A stretch of DNA of 64,000 nucleotides from Corallibacter vietnamensis (lineage in GTDB: Bacteria; Bacteroidota; Bacteroidia; Flavobacteriales; Flavobacteriaceae). The notes below the pieces were generated by a model that had not been told where the DNA came from, ran no database searches, and worked only from the letters and a program-made list of their open reading frames with translations. The DNA lies in NCBI RefSeq assembly GCF_039537875.1, contig NZ_BAABBI010000001.1:1488001-1552000 (forward strand). Direction: 5' to 3'. A program made the translations under genes and the position numbers. Position 1 is the stretch's first letter. Every line of letters begins with the position of its first letter. Positions 1-8,961 of this stretch are shown one piece after another.

Positions 1-2
1 TA

Positions 3-365
3 AGTTATTTTAGAAAGCTTAATTCACATTGGGCATATACATTGGGAGTTCCTAAAGCCAATATAGAATATTATTTTAACGAAAAAAATGTACTACAATC
101 ATTCATAAGTTTAGATGGTTATTATGCGCATGTACAAGATAAAATAACTGTCAATAATCAAGTTGTAGAAAACGTTTCTTTACGCGTTATAGTATTAGGA
201 TTAGGATATGAATATTATTTTACAAAGCACTTTGCTTTTTACATGTATTCAGGCTATACTTTAGATCAAAAAAACATACTACGTAATAAAGACAAAGACA
301 AAGTATTTACTTTAGATGACGTAAATACCTTATATTTAAGAACCGGATTAAAATACAAGATATAA
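3..365 (+). CDS. Outer-membrane beta-barrel-like protein, C-terminal part (5' end outside window)
   Basis: The frame is open from the first codon of the window, so the gene begins upstream; the TTG at 42 is internal. What is visible are about 120 residues of alternating hydrophobic/polar strands rich in Tyr and Phe, ending in GLKYKI, as expected for the last strands of an outer-membrane barrel. The pattern resembles the DUF6268 family of Flavobacteriia, but that assignment is from memory and unconfirmed. It ends 1 nt before the ATG of the sigma-54 activator, so the two genes are probably co-transcribed. Function unknown. Confidence 0.55.
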   Translation, partial: SYFRKLNSHWAYTLGVPKANIEYYFNEKNVLQSFISLDGYYAHVQDKITVNNQVVENVSLRVIVLGLGYEYYFTKHFAFYMYSGYTLDQKNILRNKDKDKVFTLDDVNTLYLRTGLKYKI

Positions 366-366
366 T

Positions 367-1530
367 ATGCCAAAAATATTAGTAATAGAAGATGAAGCAG
401 CAATAAGACGTGTACTTGTAAAAATTCTTTCAGAAGAAAATGATAAATATATCGTAGAAGAAGCTGAAGATGGTTTAAAAGGAGTTGAAGCCATTAAGAA
501 GGACGATTTTGATTTGGTGCTTTGTGATATAAAAATGCCAAAAATGGATGGTGTTGAAGTTCTTGAAGCCGTAAAGAAAATAAAACCAGAAACACCAATG
601 GTTATGATTTCTGGACACGGAGATTTAGATACAGCTGTAAACACAATGCGTTTAGGTGCTTTTGATTATATATCGAAACCGCCAGATTTAAACAGATTGT
701 TAAACACTGTGAGAATCGCGCTAAACAGCAAGGAACTTGTTGTAGAAAATAAGCGATTAAAAAAGAAAGTGAGCAAAAACTATGAAATGATTGGCAAAAG
801 TGAAGCCATAGCTCACATAAAAGAGATGATTGAAAAAGTATCTGTAACAGATGCTAGGGTGCTTATTACTGGACCAAACGGAACAGGGAAAGAGTTAGTA
901 GCCCATTGGTTGCATGAAAAAAGTAACCGCTCAAAAGGTCCATTAGTAGAAGTTAACTGTGCCGCAATTCCTTCAGAACTTATAGAAAGTGAGTTGTTTG
1001 GGCATGTAAAAGGAGCCTTTACTAGTGCTGTAAAAGATAGAGCTGGAAAGTTTGAAGCTGCAAACGGAGGAACCATTTTTCTTGATGAAATAGGCGATAT
1101 GAGTCTTTCTGCGCAAGCAAAAGTATTACGTGCTTTACAAGAAAATAAAATTCAACGTGTTGGTAATGATAAAGACATTAAAGTAGATGTACGCGTTGTG
1201 GCAGCAACCAATAAAGATTTAAAAAAAGAAATTGCAGATGGTAAGTTTAGAGAAGATTTATATCACCGTTTAGCGGTTATTTTGATCAAAGTTCCTGCAT
1301 TAAATGATAGGCGCGAAGATATACCTCTTTTAGTTGATTTTTTCGCAAACAAAATAGCAGAAGAACAAGGAAATGCAAAAAAAGAGTTTTCTTCAAAAGC
1401 TATTAAATTACTGCAAGAGTACGATTGGACAGGAAATATTCGTGAATTAAGAAATGTTGTAGAACGCCTAATAATTTTAGGTGAAAAAGAAGTAAGCGAA
1501 AGTGATGTAAAACTTTTTGCTTCAAAATAA
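367..1530 (+). CDS. NtrC-family sigma-54-dependent response regulator lacking a DNA-binding domain
   Basis: 387 aa. The N-terminal receiver (about 1-120) has the acidic pocket ED at 8-9, phospho-acceptor D54 (CDIKMP) and K104. The AAA+ sigma-54 interaction domain follows (about 140-370): Walker A GPNGTGKE at 169-176, the sigma-54 contact loop as GAFTSA at 216-221 (usual form GAFTGA), Walker B LDEIGD around 239-244, and the sensor motif VAATNKDL. The protein ends right after the C-terminal AAA+ helices (NIRELRNVVERL), so the Fis-type helix-turn-helix of classical NtrC is absent. Known biology: such proteins remodel sigma-54 RNA polymerase from solution without an enhancer site. No cognate kinase is adjacent. 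The ppk2 start lies 10 nt downstream, suggesting an operon. Confidence 0.9.
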   Translation: MPKILVIEDEAAIRRVLVKILSEENDKYIVEEAEDGLKGVEAIKKDDFDLVLCDIKMPKMDGVEVLEAVKKIKPETPMVMISGHGDLDTAVNTMRLGAFDYISKPPDLNRLLNTVRIALNSKELVVENKRLKKKVSKNYEMIGKSEAIAHIKEMIEKVSVTDARVLITGPNGTGKELVAHWLHEKSNRSKGPLVEVNCAAIPSELIESELFGHVKGAFTSAVKDRAGKFEAANGGTIFLDEIGDMSLSAQAKVLRALQENKIQRVGNDKDIKVDVRVVAATNKDLKKEIADGKFREDLYHRLAVILIKVPALNDRREDIPLLVDFFANKIAEEQGNAKKEFSSKAIKLLQEYDWTGNIRELRNVVERLIILGEKEVSESDVKLFASK

Positions 1531-1540
1531 CATACACGTT

Positions 1541-2422
1541 ATGAAAAAGAATATAAACATCAACGATTTTAAAGTTAGCCAAAATATCCATCTTAAAGAT
1601 ATTAGCACAAACTACGATTTAGATGCTGATAAAGATAAAATTGAAGATGCACTAGAAGATGTATGTAAAGATTTAGCAAAAATTCAAAACACCATGTATG
1701 CTCATGGTAAGTATGCTGTTTTAATTTGCATTCAAGGTATGGATACAGCAGGTAAAGACAGTATGATCCGAGAAGTTTTTAAAGAGCTTAATGCTCGTGG
1801 AGTGGTAGTTCATAGCTTTAAAGTACCAACCGAGTTAGAGTTAAAGCATGATTATTTATGGCGTCATTATATTGCACTTCCTGCGCGCGGAAAGTTTGGA
1901 GTTTTTAATAGAACACATTATGAAAATGTATTAGTAACAAGAGTGCATCCAGAATATATTTTGGGAGAAAACTTACCTAATATACATACTGTTGAAGATG
2001 TAAACGATGCTTTTTGGCATGAACGTTTTCAGCAAATAAATAATTTTGAAAAGCACATTGCTGATAATGGTACAATTATCTTTAAGTTCTTTTTACACTT
2101 ATCAAAAGATGAGCAACGCGATAGGCTTTTACGTCGTTTAGAAAAGGAAGAGAAAAACTGGAAATTTTCACCAGGAGATTTAAAAGAACGCAAGCTATGG
2201 GATCAATATCAAGAATGTTATCAAGATGCTATAAATAGAACATCAAAACCACATGCGCCTTGGTATACAATTCCAGCTGATGATAAACCTACAGCTAGAT
2301 ATATAGTCGCAAAAATTTTACTAGATACACTAAAAACATACAAAGATATTGTAGAGCCAGAGCTAGATGATGCTATTAAAGAAAAACTACATATCTACAA
2401 AGAGCAATTAAAAAGTGAATGA
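1541..2422 (+). CDS. ppk2: Polyphosphate kinase 2 family (PPK2), single domain
   Basis: 293 aa from the ATG at 1541. An in-frame TTG at 1517 would overlap the upstream gene and adds no conserved sequence, so ATG is preferred. PPK2 enzymes phosphorylate nucleotides from inorganic polyphosphate in the cytoplasm. Seen: Walker A GMDTAGKDS at 66-74, the paired basic segment LWRHYIALPARGKFGVFNRTHY typical of PPK2 (Walker B region), and the lid-region Arg cluster RDRLLRRLEKEEKNWKF. Length and motifs fit the one-domain short PPK2 group that includes the Cytophaga hutchinsonii enzyme; whether it prefers AMP, ADP or both cannot be read here. It lies directly behind the sigma-54 activator and is followed by a strong terminator. 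Confidence 0.9.
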   Translation: MKKNININDFKVSQNIHLKDISTNYDLDADKDKIEDALEDVCKDLAKIQNTMYAHGKYAVLICIQGMDTAGKDSMIREVFKELNARGVVVHSFKVPTELELKHDYLWRHYIALPARGKFGVFNRTHYENVLVTRVHPEYILGENLPNIHTVEDVNDAFWHERFQQINNFEKHIADNGTIIFKFFLHLSKDEQRDRLLRRLEKEEKNWKFSPGDLKERKLWDQYQECYQDAINRTSKPHAPWYTIPADDKPTARYIVAKILLDTLKTYKDIVEPELDDAIKEKLHIYKEQLKSE

Positions 2423-2429
2423 TATTGCA

Positions 2430-2459
2430 AATCCTGTTTCTATAAACAGGATTTTTTTA
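2430..2459 (+). terminator. Rho-independent terminator after ppk2
   Basis: A perfect 10-bp stem (2430-2439 with 2444-2453, 4-nt loop) is followed by a T run. It starts 7 nt after the ppk2 stop codon. Confidence 0.9.
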
Positions 2460-2519
2460 TAATTTATTTTAGAATTTCGTACATCATAAATAGTATCTTT
2501 AAAACTTAAATTTTATTTA

Positions 2520-3923
2520 ATGAAACGCTTTTTATTACTCCTACTTATTCTTTTTACAATAAACATATCAGCGCAAACCGATGCTGAAACCTTAAAAACT
2601 ATTTATACAACATCATTAACAAATGGTAAAAGTTATGAATGGCTTGATTATTTGTCAAACCAAATAGGTGGTCGTTTGTCAGGATCGCTAAATGCTGAAA
2701 AAGCAGTAGCTTATACTAAAGAAGAGCTAGAAAAATTAGGATTAGATAAAGTATGGTTACAACCTGTTATGGTGCCTAAATGGGTGCGTGGCGCTCCAGA
2801 ATATGCTTACATAGAAACAGGTCCTGGAAAAACAACAACGGTAAATATATGTGCGTTAGGCGGCTCAATCGCGACACCTTATGGCGGATTAAAAGCAAAT
2901 GTTGTTGAGGTTCAAGGAATAGAAGAACTTAAAAAGCTAGGAGAAGCTAATATTAAAGGCAAAATAGTGTTTTACAATAGGCCAATGCAAGCCGATTTAA
3001 TACAAACTTTTGAAGCTTATGGTGGTTGTGTAGATCAGCGTTATGCAGGTGCTATGGAAGCTGCAAAACTTGGAGCTGTTGGTGTTATTGTGCGCTCTAT
3101 GAATTTACGTTTAGATGATTTTCCACATACAGGAAGTATGACTTACGGCGATTTGCCAAACTCTAAACGTATTCCATCTGCTGCAATTAGTACAAATGAT
3201 GCCGAAACATTAAGTACCATGTTAGCATTAGATAAAAATGTGAAGTTTTTCTTTAGTCAATCATGTCGCCAATTAGCAGATGTACAATCATATAATGTTA
3301 TAGGTGAAATTACAGGAAGTCAATACCCTAATGAGTATATTATTGTTGGAGGTCATCTTGATTCTTGGGATTTAGGAGATGGCTCACATGATGATGGTGC
3401 TGGCGTAGTGCAATCTATGGATGTATTAAGATTGCTAAAAGAAAGTGGTATTAAACCAAAACGAAGCATTAGAGTCGTGTTATTTATGAATGAAGAAAAC
3501 GGACTTCGTGGAGCAACAAAATATGCTGAAGTAGCAAAGCAAAAAGGAGAAAATCATATTTTTTCTTTAGAAAGTGATGCTGGAGGATTTACTCCAAGAG
3601 GCTTTAGTTTTGATTGTAGTGATGCTGTTTTTTCAAAAATTGAAAGTTGGAAACCATTGTTTAAACCGTATTTAATTCACTATTTTGAACAAGGAGGAAG
3701 CGGAGCAGATGTAGGCCCATTAAAAACAGAAACCAATGTGTTGGCTGGTTTGCGTCCAGATTCGCAACGCTATTTTGATCATCATCATGCAGCAAATGAT
3801 ACATTTGAACATGTAAACAAACGAGAGCTAGAGCTAGGAGCGGCAACAATGACAGCTTTGGTGTATTTATTTGATACTTATGGAATCGCACCGATTTCTA
3901 ATTCAAACCAAATCAAAGATTAA
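2520..3923 (+). CDS. Secreted M28 family metallopeptidase (PA domain plus peptidase)
   Basis: 467 aa with a clear signal peptide (residues 1-19, ending SAQ). A protease-associated (PA) insert occupies roughly 100-250. The M28 catalytic core follows with all expected metal ligands and bases: H279/D281 in GGHLDSWD, D291 in GSHDDGAG, E325-E326 in NEEN, D353 in ESDAG and a His in the HHH stretch at 421-423. It should be a di-zinc aminopeptidase or carboxypeptidase acting in the periplasm or outside the cell; no T9SS C-terminal domain is present. A -7-like box (TATCTTTA) lies at 2494-2501. The DinB-like gene follows after 3 nt, so the two are co-transcribed. Confidence 0.92.
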   Translation: MKRFLLLLLILFTINISAQTDAETLKTIYTTSLTNGKSYEWLDYLSNQIGGRLSGSLNAEKAVAYTKEELEKLGLDKVWLQPVMVPKWVRGAPEYAYIETGPGKTTTVNICALGGSIATPYGGLKANVVEVQGIEELKKLGEANIKGKIVFYNRPMQADLIQTFEAYGGCVDQRYAGAMEAAKLGAVGVIVRSMNLRLDDFPHTGSMTYGDLPNSKRIPSAAISTNDAETLSTMLALDKNVKFFFSQSCRQLADVQSYNVIGEITGSQYPNEYIIVGGHLDSWDLGDGSHDDGAGVVQSMDVLRLLKESGIKPKRSIRVVLFMNEENGLRGATKYAEVAKQKGENHIFSLESDAGGFTPRGFSFDCSDAVFSKIESWKPLFKPYLIHYFEQGGSGADVGPLKTETNVLAGLRPDSQRYFDHHHAANDTFEHVNKRELELGAATMTALVYLFDTYGIAPISNSNQIKD

Positions 3924-3926
3924 AAA

Positions 3927-4496
3927 ATGAGAAATTTAATACCAGCAATGATTTTGCTAACATGTTTAGCTACTAATGCTCAAGAAGCGTTACCATACCA
4001 TGAAATACCAGAAGCTTCCAATAGTTTTACAGCAGGAACAGTAGCTGCCAGACAAATTGAAGGTCTTGGTTTTAGATTTTATTGGGCAACTGAAGGTTTA
4101 AAGGATAAAGATTTTTCTTATAAAATTGATGCAGAATCACGCTCAACAGGAGAAACACTTACTCATATTTTTGATTTATCTCAAGTGATTTTAAGTGCGG
4201 CATTAAAACAAGAGCATAAAAAAGTAGATAACTCTAATAACGCTTATGCTGATATTAGAAAGCAAACGCTTTTAAATCTTAAAAAAGCAGCAGATATACT
4301 ACGAGAAGCTGATGACTTATCAGATTACAATATTAACTTTGGTAAAGGAAAAGTTTTTCCTTACTGGAATGCTATTAATGGTCCAATATCTGACGCTATT
4401 TGGCATTGCGGACAAATAGCATCATTTAGGCGTGCATCTGGAAACCCTATAAGTTCTTCTATTAATCACTTTACAGGAAAATTAAAAACAAAGTAA
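3927..4496 (+). CDS. DinB-like domain protein with signal peptide
   Basis: 189 aa. The N-terminus is a short signal peptide (MRNLIPAMILLTCLATNAQ). The remainder has the DinB/YfiT four-helix pattern: an early helix around GFRFYWATEGL, the His-containing ETLTHIFDLS, and the C-terminal signature ISDAIWHCGQIASFRRASG, in which His/Gln residues could bind a divalent metal. DinB-superfamily proteins are often thiol-dependent transferases or of unknown role; an exported one is less usual. It is separated by only 3 nt from the M28 peptidase, so it may act with it. Specific function not determined. It converges on the receiver gene with a 13-nt gap. Confidence 0.75.
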   Translation: MRNLIPAMILLTCLATNAQEALPYHEIPEASNSFTAGTVAARQIEGLGFRFYWATEGLKDKDFSYKIDAESRSTGETLTHIFDLSQVILSAALKQEHKKVDNSNNAYADIRKQTLLNLKKAADILREADDLSDYNINFGKGKVFPYWNAINGPISDAIWHCGQIASFRRASGNPISSSINHFTGKLKTK

Positions 4497-4509
4497 TAAA
4501 TAAGTGTTT

Positions 4510-4920
4510 TTAATTAGAGATTTGCTGCTTCATTTCGTCAGAAATGTGCTTTATTTTTTCTCTAGTAATTGGTTTTATTACATAGTTTGAAACCTCTTGA
4601 TATGTTTTTGCCTTTTCAATATCTGCAGGATCTATAGAAGAGCTTACAATGTAAATTGTAATTTTTTTAGTGGTTTTTATTTTTATAAATTCATCTAAAA
4701 ATTGCCAACCATCCATAATAGGCATATTTAAATCTAATAGAATAAGATCAGGAAGATCTGTGTTGGCTTTCATTAATGGAGCTAAATGATTTATAGCATC
4801 TTCGCCATTATGAAACACTGAAAAGTTATAGCAAAAATCTTCAAATTTCAACATTTTTTGTGCCGTAAACACAAAAATAGGATCATCATCAATGATGTAT
4901 GTAATATTAACTTTTTTCAT
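4510..4920 (-). CDS. Single-domain response regulator (CheY-like receiver)
   Basis: 136 aa consisting only of a receiver: acidic cluster DDD at 11-13, phospho-acceptor D63 in LLDLNMPIMDGW, switch Ser residues in IVSSSID and the conserved Lys in NYVIKPIT. There is no output domain, so it must act by protein-protein contact or as a phosphorelay intermediate. It starts inside the end of the histidine kinase gene (14-nt overlap), which indicates translational coupling and makes that kinase the obvious partner. This receiver type is common next to PAS kinases in Bacteroidota. Confidence 0.88.
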   Translation of the reverse strand: MKKVNITYIIDDDPIFVFTAQKMLKFEDFCYNFSVFHNGEDAINHLAPLMKANTDLPDLILLDLNMPIMDGWQFLDEFIKIKTTKKITIYIVSSSIDPADIEKAKTYQEVSNYVIKPITREKIKHISDEMKQQISN

Positions 4921-6412
4921 ACCTTAAATGTAATGAAAAAATAGTGCCAATTCCTACTTTACTTTTCACAAAAACTTTGCCGCCAATGGCTTCTATTTGG
5001 TTTTTAGTAATAAATAAGCCTAATCCTCTTGAGTCTTTGTGCTTGTGAAAGGTTTTGTACATGCCAAAAAGTTTTTTGCCATGCTTGTCTAAATCTATCC
5101 CAACACCATTGTCTTCTATGTCTAGAATTAAAATAGGATTGTTATCACTGTCTTTTGACGTGTCGGCTTTAAATGTAATAATTGGGTCTACGTTCTCTTT
5201 TCTATATTTTAAACTGTTAGTTAAAAAGTTTAGTAAAATACTATCAAGATAAGCAGGTATTGTGTGTATAATTTGATTTGGATTTACCAAATTATTAATT
5301 TTTGCATTATTCTCAATAATTAAAGCGTTTACGCTGTTTGCTGTTTTGTTTACTACATCATGAAGGTTTATAGGTGTTAGGTCTTCATGAATTTTTGTGT
5401 TTAAAATAGCAACTTGGTTTAAGTTTTCTACAGTTTCGCTTAAGTGATCTACGGCTGTGTTTATTAATGGGAAATAGCTGTTATCTGTAGCTTCTGGCTC
5501 TTCAAACTTCATTAAATCTAATAGCATTTCTAAATTCCCTGAATGCGAACGAAGATTGTGAGAGACAATATGTGCAAAATTTAATAGTCTTGAATTTTGG
5601 TCTTTTGTAATATCTAATAACGATTTTACCTTTCTCTCTGATTGTTTTCTTTGTGTGATATCATTTATTTGAGCCACCAAATGTAAAGGAATACCATCGT
5701 CATTACTCACAAGGGATACACTTAAAGATACACAAATCACATCATTGTTTTTATGGATGTATCTTTTTTCAATTTTAAAACTAGAAATTTCTTTTTGAAG
5801 TAATTGTTTCAGTTCTTTTTGCCCTAATTCTAAATCGTTTTTGTGAGTTAAATCCTTAAATGTTCGAGATGTAAACTCTTCGTTAGTGTAACCTAACATT
5901 TTTTTTAAGCTTTCATTGACTTTTAGCCACCTGCCATCAAGACTTACAATAGCCATACCAATAGCGGTACTTTCAAATGTTTTCCTAAACTGCTCTTCTT
6001 TTAAGGCTAATTTTTTTAGTATTTTGTTTTTTTCGGTTATATCTTGAAATAGTCCCTGTACTTTTATACAATTGTCGTTTTCTACTACTGGAAAACCTAT
6101 CGCTCTAACCCATTTTTCTCTTCCTTTGGCACTTACTATTTCAAGCTCTACATCAAAGGGTTTTTTTTCTGTGATACAGCAATTAAAACAATATGTTATT
6201 TTGTCTCTAGAGAAACCTTCTTTATAATAACTTATAGCAGTGTCAATATTTACGCTATGATCATCACTTACATCGTGAATTTGTTTGGTGAGTTTACTCC
6301 ATGAAACCTCATTGTTTTCTAGGTTTACATGCCAAGTACCAATTTTTGCGGCTTTTTGTATAAAATCAAGGACTTGAATAGAGTCATTTACATCAAAGTT
6401 TTGAATATTCAT
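4907..6412 (-). CDS. Cytoplasmic PAS-PAS sensor histidine kinase
   Basis: 501 aa with no signal peptide or membrane segment, so sensing is probably intracellular. Domain order: PAS/PAC about 15-130 (ending VQGLFQDITEKNK), second PAS/PAC about 135-255, dimerisation/phospho-acceptor helix with H285 in VSHNLRSH, and an HATPase domain with N-box around NFLTNS (395-400), G1 DNGVGID (434-440) and G2 GLGLF (463-467). PAS1 carries a C-F-N-C-C motif at 75-79 that could bind metal or sense redox state; that is inference. The gene overlaps the receiver gene downstream and is divergent from the T9SS protein gene at 6667. Confidence 0.9.
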   Translation of the reverse strand: MNIQNFDVNDSIQVLDFIQKAAKIGTWHVNLENNEVSWSKLTKQIHDVSDDHSVNIDTAISYYKEGFSRDKITYCFNCCITEKKPFDVELEIVSAKGREKWVRAIGFPVVENDNCIKVQGLFQDITEKNKILKKLALKEEQFRKTFESTAIGMAIVSLDGRWLKVNESLKKMLGYTNEEFTSRTFKDLTHKNDLELGQKELKQLLQKEISSFKIEKRYIHKNNDVICVSLSVSLVSNDDGIPLHLVAQINDITQRKQSERKVKSLLDITKDQNSRLLNFAHIVSHNLRSHSGNLEMLLDLMKFEEPEATDNSYFPLINTAVDHLSETVENLNQVAILNTKIHEDLTPINLHDVVNKTANSVNALIIENNAKINNLVNPNQIIHTIPAYLDSILLNFLTNSLKYRKENVDPIITFKADTSKDSDNNPILILDIEDNGVGIDLDKHGKKLFGMYKTFHKHKDSRGLGLFITKNQIEAIGGKVFVKSKVGIGTIFSLHLRYEKS

Positions 6413-6587
6413 TTAAGCTATTAATTTAGGGCAAATAATTTAATAAGGTAGGAATATCAAAACTATTAATAAATTATCAATTATCCAAGATAAAAAAATA
6501 ATACATGAGTAATAAGTACAATAGGTTTTTATGTTTTTTGTGAGAGTAAAATGTGTTTTGTACTTGAGGCTGATACGAGTATGCTGT

Positions 6588-6621
6588 TCATCGTCAATTT
6601 ATTACGATGGTCTTTTTTTTT
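6588..6621 (+). terminator. Orphan terminator-like hairpin in the leader of the T9SS gene
   Basis: A 6-bp stem CATCGT/ACGATG (6589-6594 with 6604-6609, plus a T-G pair) is followed by TC and nine T. No + strand gene lies upstream, because the neighbouring histidine kinase is divergent. It may therefore end a short leader RNA or attenuate the gene at 6667. Confidence 0.5.
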
Positions 6622-6666
6622 GTAATACACATATTGTTTTCTATAGCTTTGATTAAAACTATTATT

Positions 6667-7659
6667 ATGAAAACAAAACTACTTATTGCCTTTTTCTTAA
6701 TTTCAATTTATGGCTTTTCTCAAGCTCCTATCAATAATTTTAACAGTGCAAATGGATTAAGATTTGCTGTTGTGACATCAAGTGGAGCCGTAAATCAGAG
6801 CGCTTCTGGAGCTGGATTAACCTGGAATTTTAACGACCTTGCAACTGCAGGAACTGTAAATGAAGATACTTATGTAACTCCAACAACTTCAGAGCTTTCT
6901 TTTTATCCAGGAACAACAAGTGTTTTAACAATTACAGATGTGAGTAATGCTGCAAATACAAATAAAATTTTTCAAAAAATAGAAACAGGTGCAGTTTCTC
7001 TTACAGGAGTAGAAAGAGATGATTTAGTATTAAATTACACAGATAATGCTTTAGTCGGTACATTTCCTATGAGTTATAATGCATCTAATTCAGATTTTGT
7101 TTCAGGGTCATTTACATACACAACATTTTCAGGTGCCTTTACAGGAACGCTGCAAGTAAGTGTTGATGCCTATGGCACATTAAATATGAATGATATAGGA
7201 GAAGGTGCTTATAGTGGTAGTGTTACAAGATTAAAAATAGAACAGAACTTAACGCTAGTTGTACCGTTTTTTGGAAGTGTTCCTGCAACACAAACTTCAT
7301 ACTACTATTATGATAATAACGATGATAATTTAGTGTTTAGAACCAATAACTTTGTTGTTAATTTGCTTAGTGTCAATGAGACTATAATGGAAGCCTATTT
7401 ACCATTAAGTTTAAGTACTCACAAACCTTCTATTGTTTCAGATCAAGTAAGAATTATTCCTAGTATAGTTACTGATGTTTTACAAGTTAAATCACAAGAG
7501 GCCATTCAAGTTATTACGGTTACTGATTTAAATGGAAGAGTTGTTTTAATATCTGAAAACAGTGAGACACTATCAGTAAATCATTTAGAAACAGGAGTAT
7601 ATGTGGCTTCAATTAAAACTCGAAGTGCAGAACATGTTCAAAAATTCATAAAAAAATAA
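6667..7659 (+). CDS. Secreted protein with T9SS type A sorting domain
   Basis: 330 aa from the ATG at 6667, which opens directly into a signal peptide (MKTKLLIAFFLISIYGFSQA). An in-frame ATG at 6607 would put 20 extra hydrophobic residues over the leader terminator and is rejected. The central part (about 20-255) is beta-rich without a domain I recognise. The last 75 residues have the type A C-terminal pattern (VRIIPSIVTDVLQV ... VTDLNGRVV ... LETGVYVASI ... KFIKK), so the mature protein is exported by T9SS and its C-terminus removed at the cell surface. Monocistronic: hairpin before it and terminator after it. Confidence 0.8.
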   Translation: MKTKLLIAFFLISIYGFSQAPINNFNSANGLRFAVVTSSGAVNQSASGAGLTWNFNDLATAGTVNEDTYVTPTTSELSFYPGTTSVLTITDVSNAANTNKIFQKIETGAVSLTGVERDDLVLNYTDNALVGTFPMSYNASNSDFVSGSFTYTTFSGAFTGTLQVSVDAYGTLNMNDIGEGAYSGSVTRLKIEQNLTLVVPFFGSVPATQTSYYYYDNNDDNLVFRTNNFVVNLLSVNETIMEAYLPLSLSTHKPSIVSDQVRIIPSIVTDVLQVKSQEAIQVITVTDLNGRVVLISENSETLSVNHLETGVYVASIKTRSAEHVQKFIKK

Positions 7660-7681
7660 TTTTCAAAACATTTACTAAAAC

Positions 7682-7715
7682 AAAAAAGCGTTTCTATAGA
7701 GGGAACGCTTTTTTG
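7682..7715. terminator. Bidirectional terminator between T9SS gene and lysA
   Basis: An 11-bp A/T-flanked stem around AAGCGTT/AACGCTT (7682-7692 with 7704-7714) has T runs on both strands. It serves the + strand T9SS gene and the - strand lysA, which converge here. Confidence 0.85.
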
Positions 7716-7737
7716 TTTTCTCATGGATTAAAATATT

Positions 7738-8946
7738 TTAATCTAAAACAATTTCAATTTGATTGTTTATGATATCGTCAAAAGTTTCTCTTTTTCTAAT
7801 TAAGTGAGCTTTGTCTTTGTACCAAAGTACTTCAGCAGGTCGATAGCGAGAGTTATAGTTTGAAGCCATAGAATAACAATAAGCACCAGCATTTTTAAAA
7901 GCAAGAATATCACCTTCATTTATTTCAGAAATACGTCTGTTATTAGCAAAAGTGTCTGTCTCGCATATGTAGCCAACAACGCTATAAAAACGCTCTCTGC
8001 CATTAGGGTTTGATATGTTTACTATATCATGTTGAGCACCATAAAGCATAGGTCTTATTAAATGATTAAACCCACTATCTACTTGGGCAAAAACGGTTGA
8101 TGTTGTTTGTTTTATAACATTTACATGTACAAGAAATTGTCCAGCTTCACTAACCAAGAATTTACCGGGCTCAAAAGCAAGAGTTAACTCACGGCCATAT
8201 GCTTTACAAAAAGCATTAAAACGTTTGGTTAATTTTACACCAAGCTCTTCAATGTTTGTTTCAATGTCTCCTTGTTTGTAAGGAACCTTAAATCCCGAGC
8301 CAAAATCAATAAACTCTAATGTTTTAAAGTTTTTTGCAGTTTCAAAAAGAATCTCACTGGCATATAAAAACACATCAATATCAAGAATATCGCTGCCAGT
8401 ATGCATGTGAATGCCGTTAATATGCATGTTTGTGTTTTCAACAATACGTAATATGTGTGGTATTTGGTGAATTGAAATACCAAACTTACTATCAATATGT
8501 CCCACAGATATATTGGTGTTTCCACCTGCCATAACATGCGGATTTATCCTAATGCAAACAGGTGTTTTAGGGTAAGCTGTACCAAACTGTTCTAAAATTG
8601 ATAAGTTATCAATGTTAATTTGCACACCCAGTTTTGCCACGGTTTCAATCTCTTGCAAAGAAACGCCATTAGGTGTAAAAATTATCTGTTCTGGTTCAAA
8701 GCCTGCTTTTAGTCCTAATTGAACTTCTTGAATAGAAACTGTATCAATATTTGAACCTAGTTTTTTCATGAATTTCAATACAGAAACATTAGATAAAGCC
8801 TTAACAGCATAATTAATACGTAAATTCTTAACACCTTTAAAAGCACTCGTTAATCTTTTATATTGATAGCTTATTGTTTCAGCATTGTATACATATAATG
8901 GGCTGCCAAATTCCTTGGCTATTTCTAGTAATTGATTGTTTTGCAT
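7738..8946 (-). CDS. lysA: Diaminopimelate decarboxylase
   Basis: 402 aa. Converts meso-diaminopimelate to L-lysine with PLP, the last step of lysine synthesis. Seen: PLP lysine K49 in INYAVKALSN, substrate/PLP loops HMHTGSDI and FGSGF, EPGKFLVSEAG, and the late catalytic motif CETDTF with AGAYCYSMASNYNSR. The ATG at 8946 is chosen as start. A TTG at 8964 in frame falls inside a good -7 promoter box (8962-8969) and precedes no conserved residues. Divergent from sucC; a palindrome at 9025-9044 lies between them. dapD, an earlier enzyme of the same pathway, is elsewhere in the window (43149). Confidence 0.95.
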   Translation of the reverse strand: MQNNQLLEIAKEFGSPLYVYNAETISYQYKRLTSAFKGVKNLRINYAVKALSNVSVLKFMKKLGSNIDTVSIQEVQLGLKAGFEPEQIIFTPNGVSLQEIETVAKLGVQINIDNLSILEQFGTAYPKTPVCIRINPHVMAGGNTNISVGHIDSKFGISIHQIPHILRIVENTNMHINGIHMHTGSDILDIDVFLYASEILFETAKNFKTLEFIDFGSGFKVPYKQGDIETNIEELGVKLTKRFNAFCKAYGRELTLAFEPGKFLVSEAGQFLVHVNVIKQTTSTVFAQVDSGFNHLIRPMLYGAQHDIVNISNPNGRERFYSVVGYICETDTFANNRRISEINEGDILAFKNAGAYCYSMASNYNSRYRPAEVLWYKDKAHLIRKRETFDDIINNQIEIVLD

Positions 8947-8961
8947 GAAAAATCTTTTTGT

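Noticed and set aside
813..1076. Antisense open frames inside clear genes (here in the sigma-54 activator; others in uvrB, dapD, cca and OstA-like)
   Set aside because: They lie opposite conserved motifs, lack promoters or homology, and are by-products of the codon use of the true genes.
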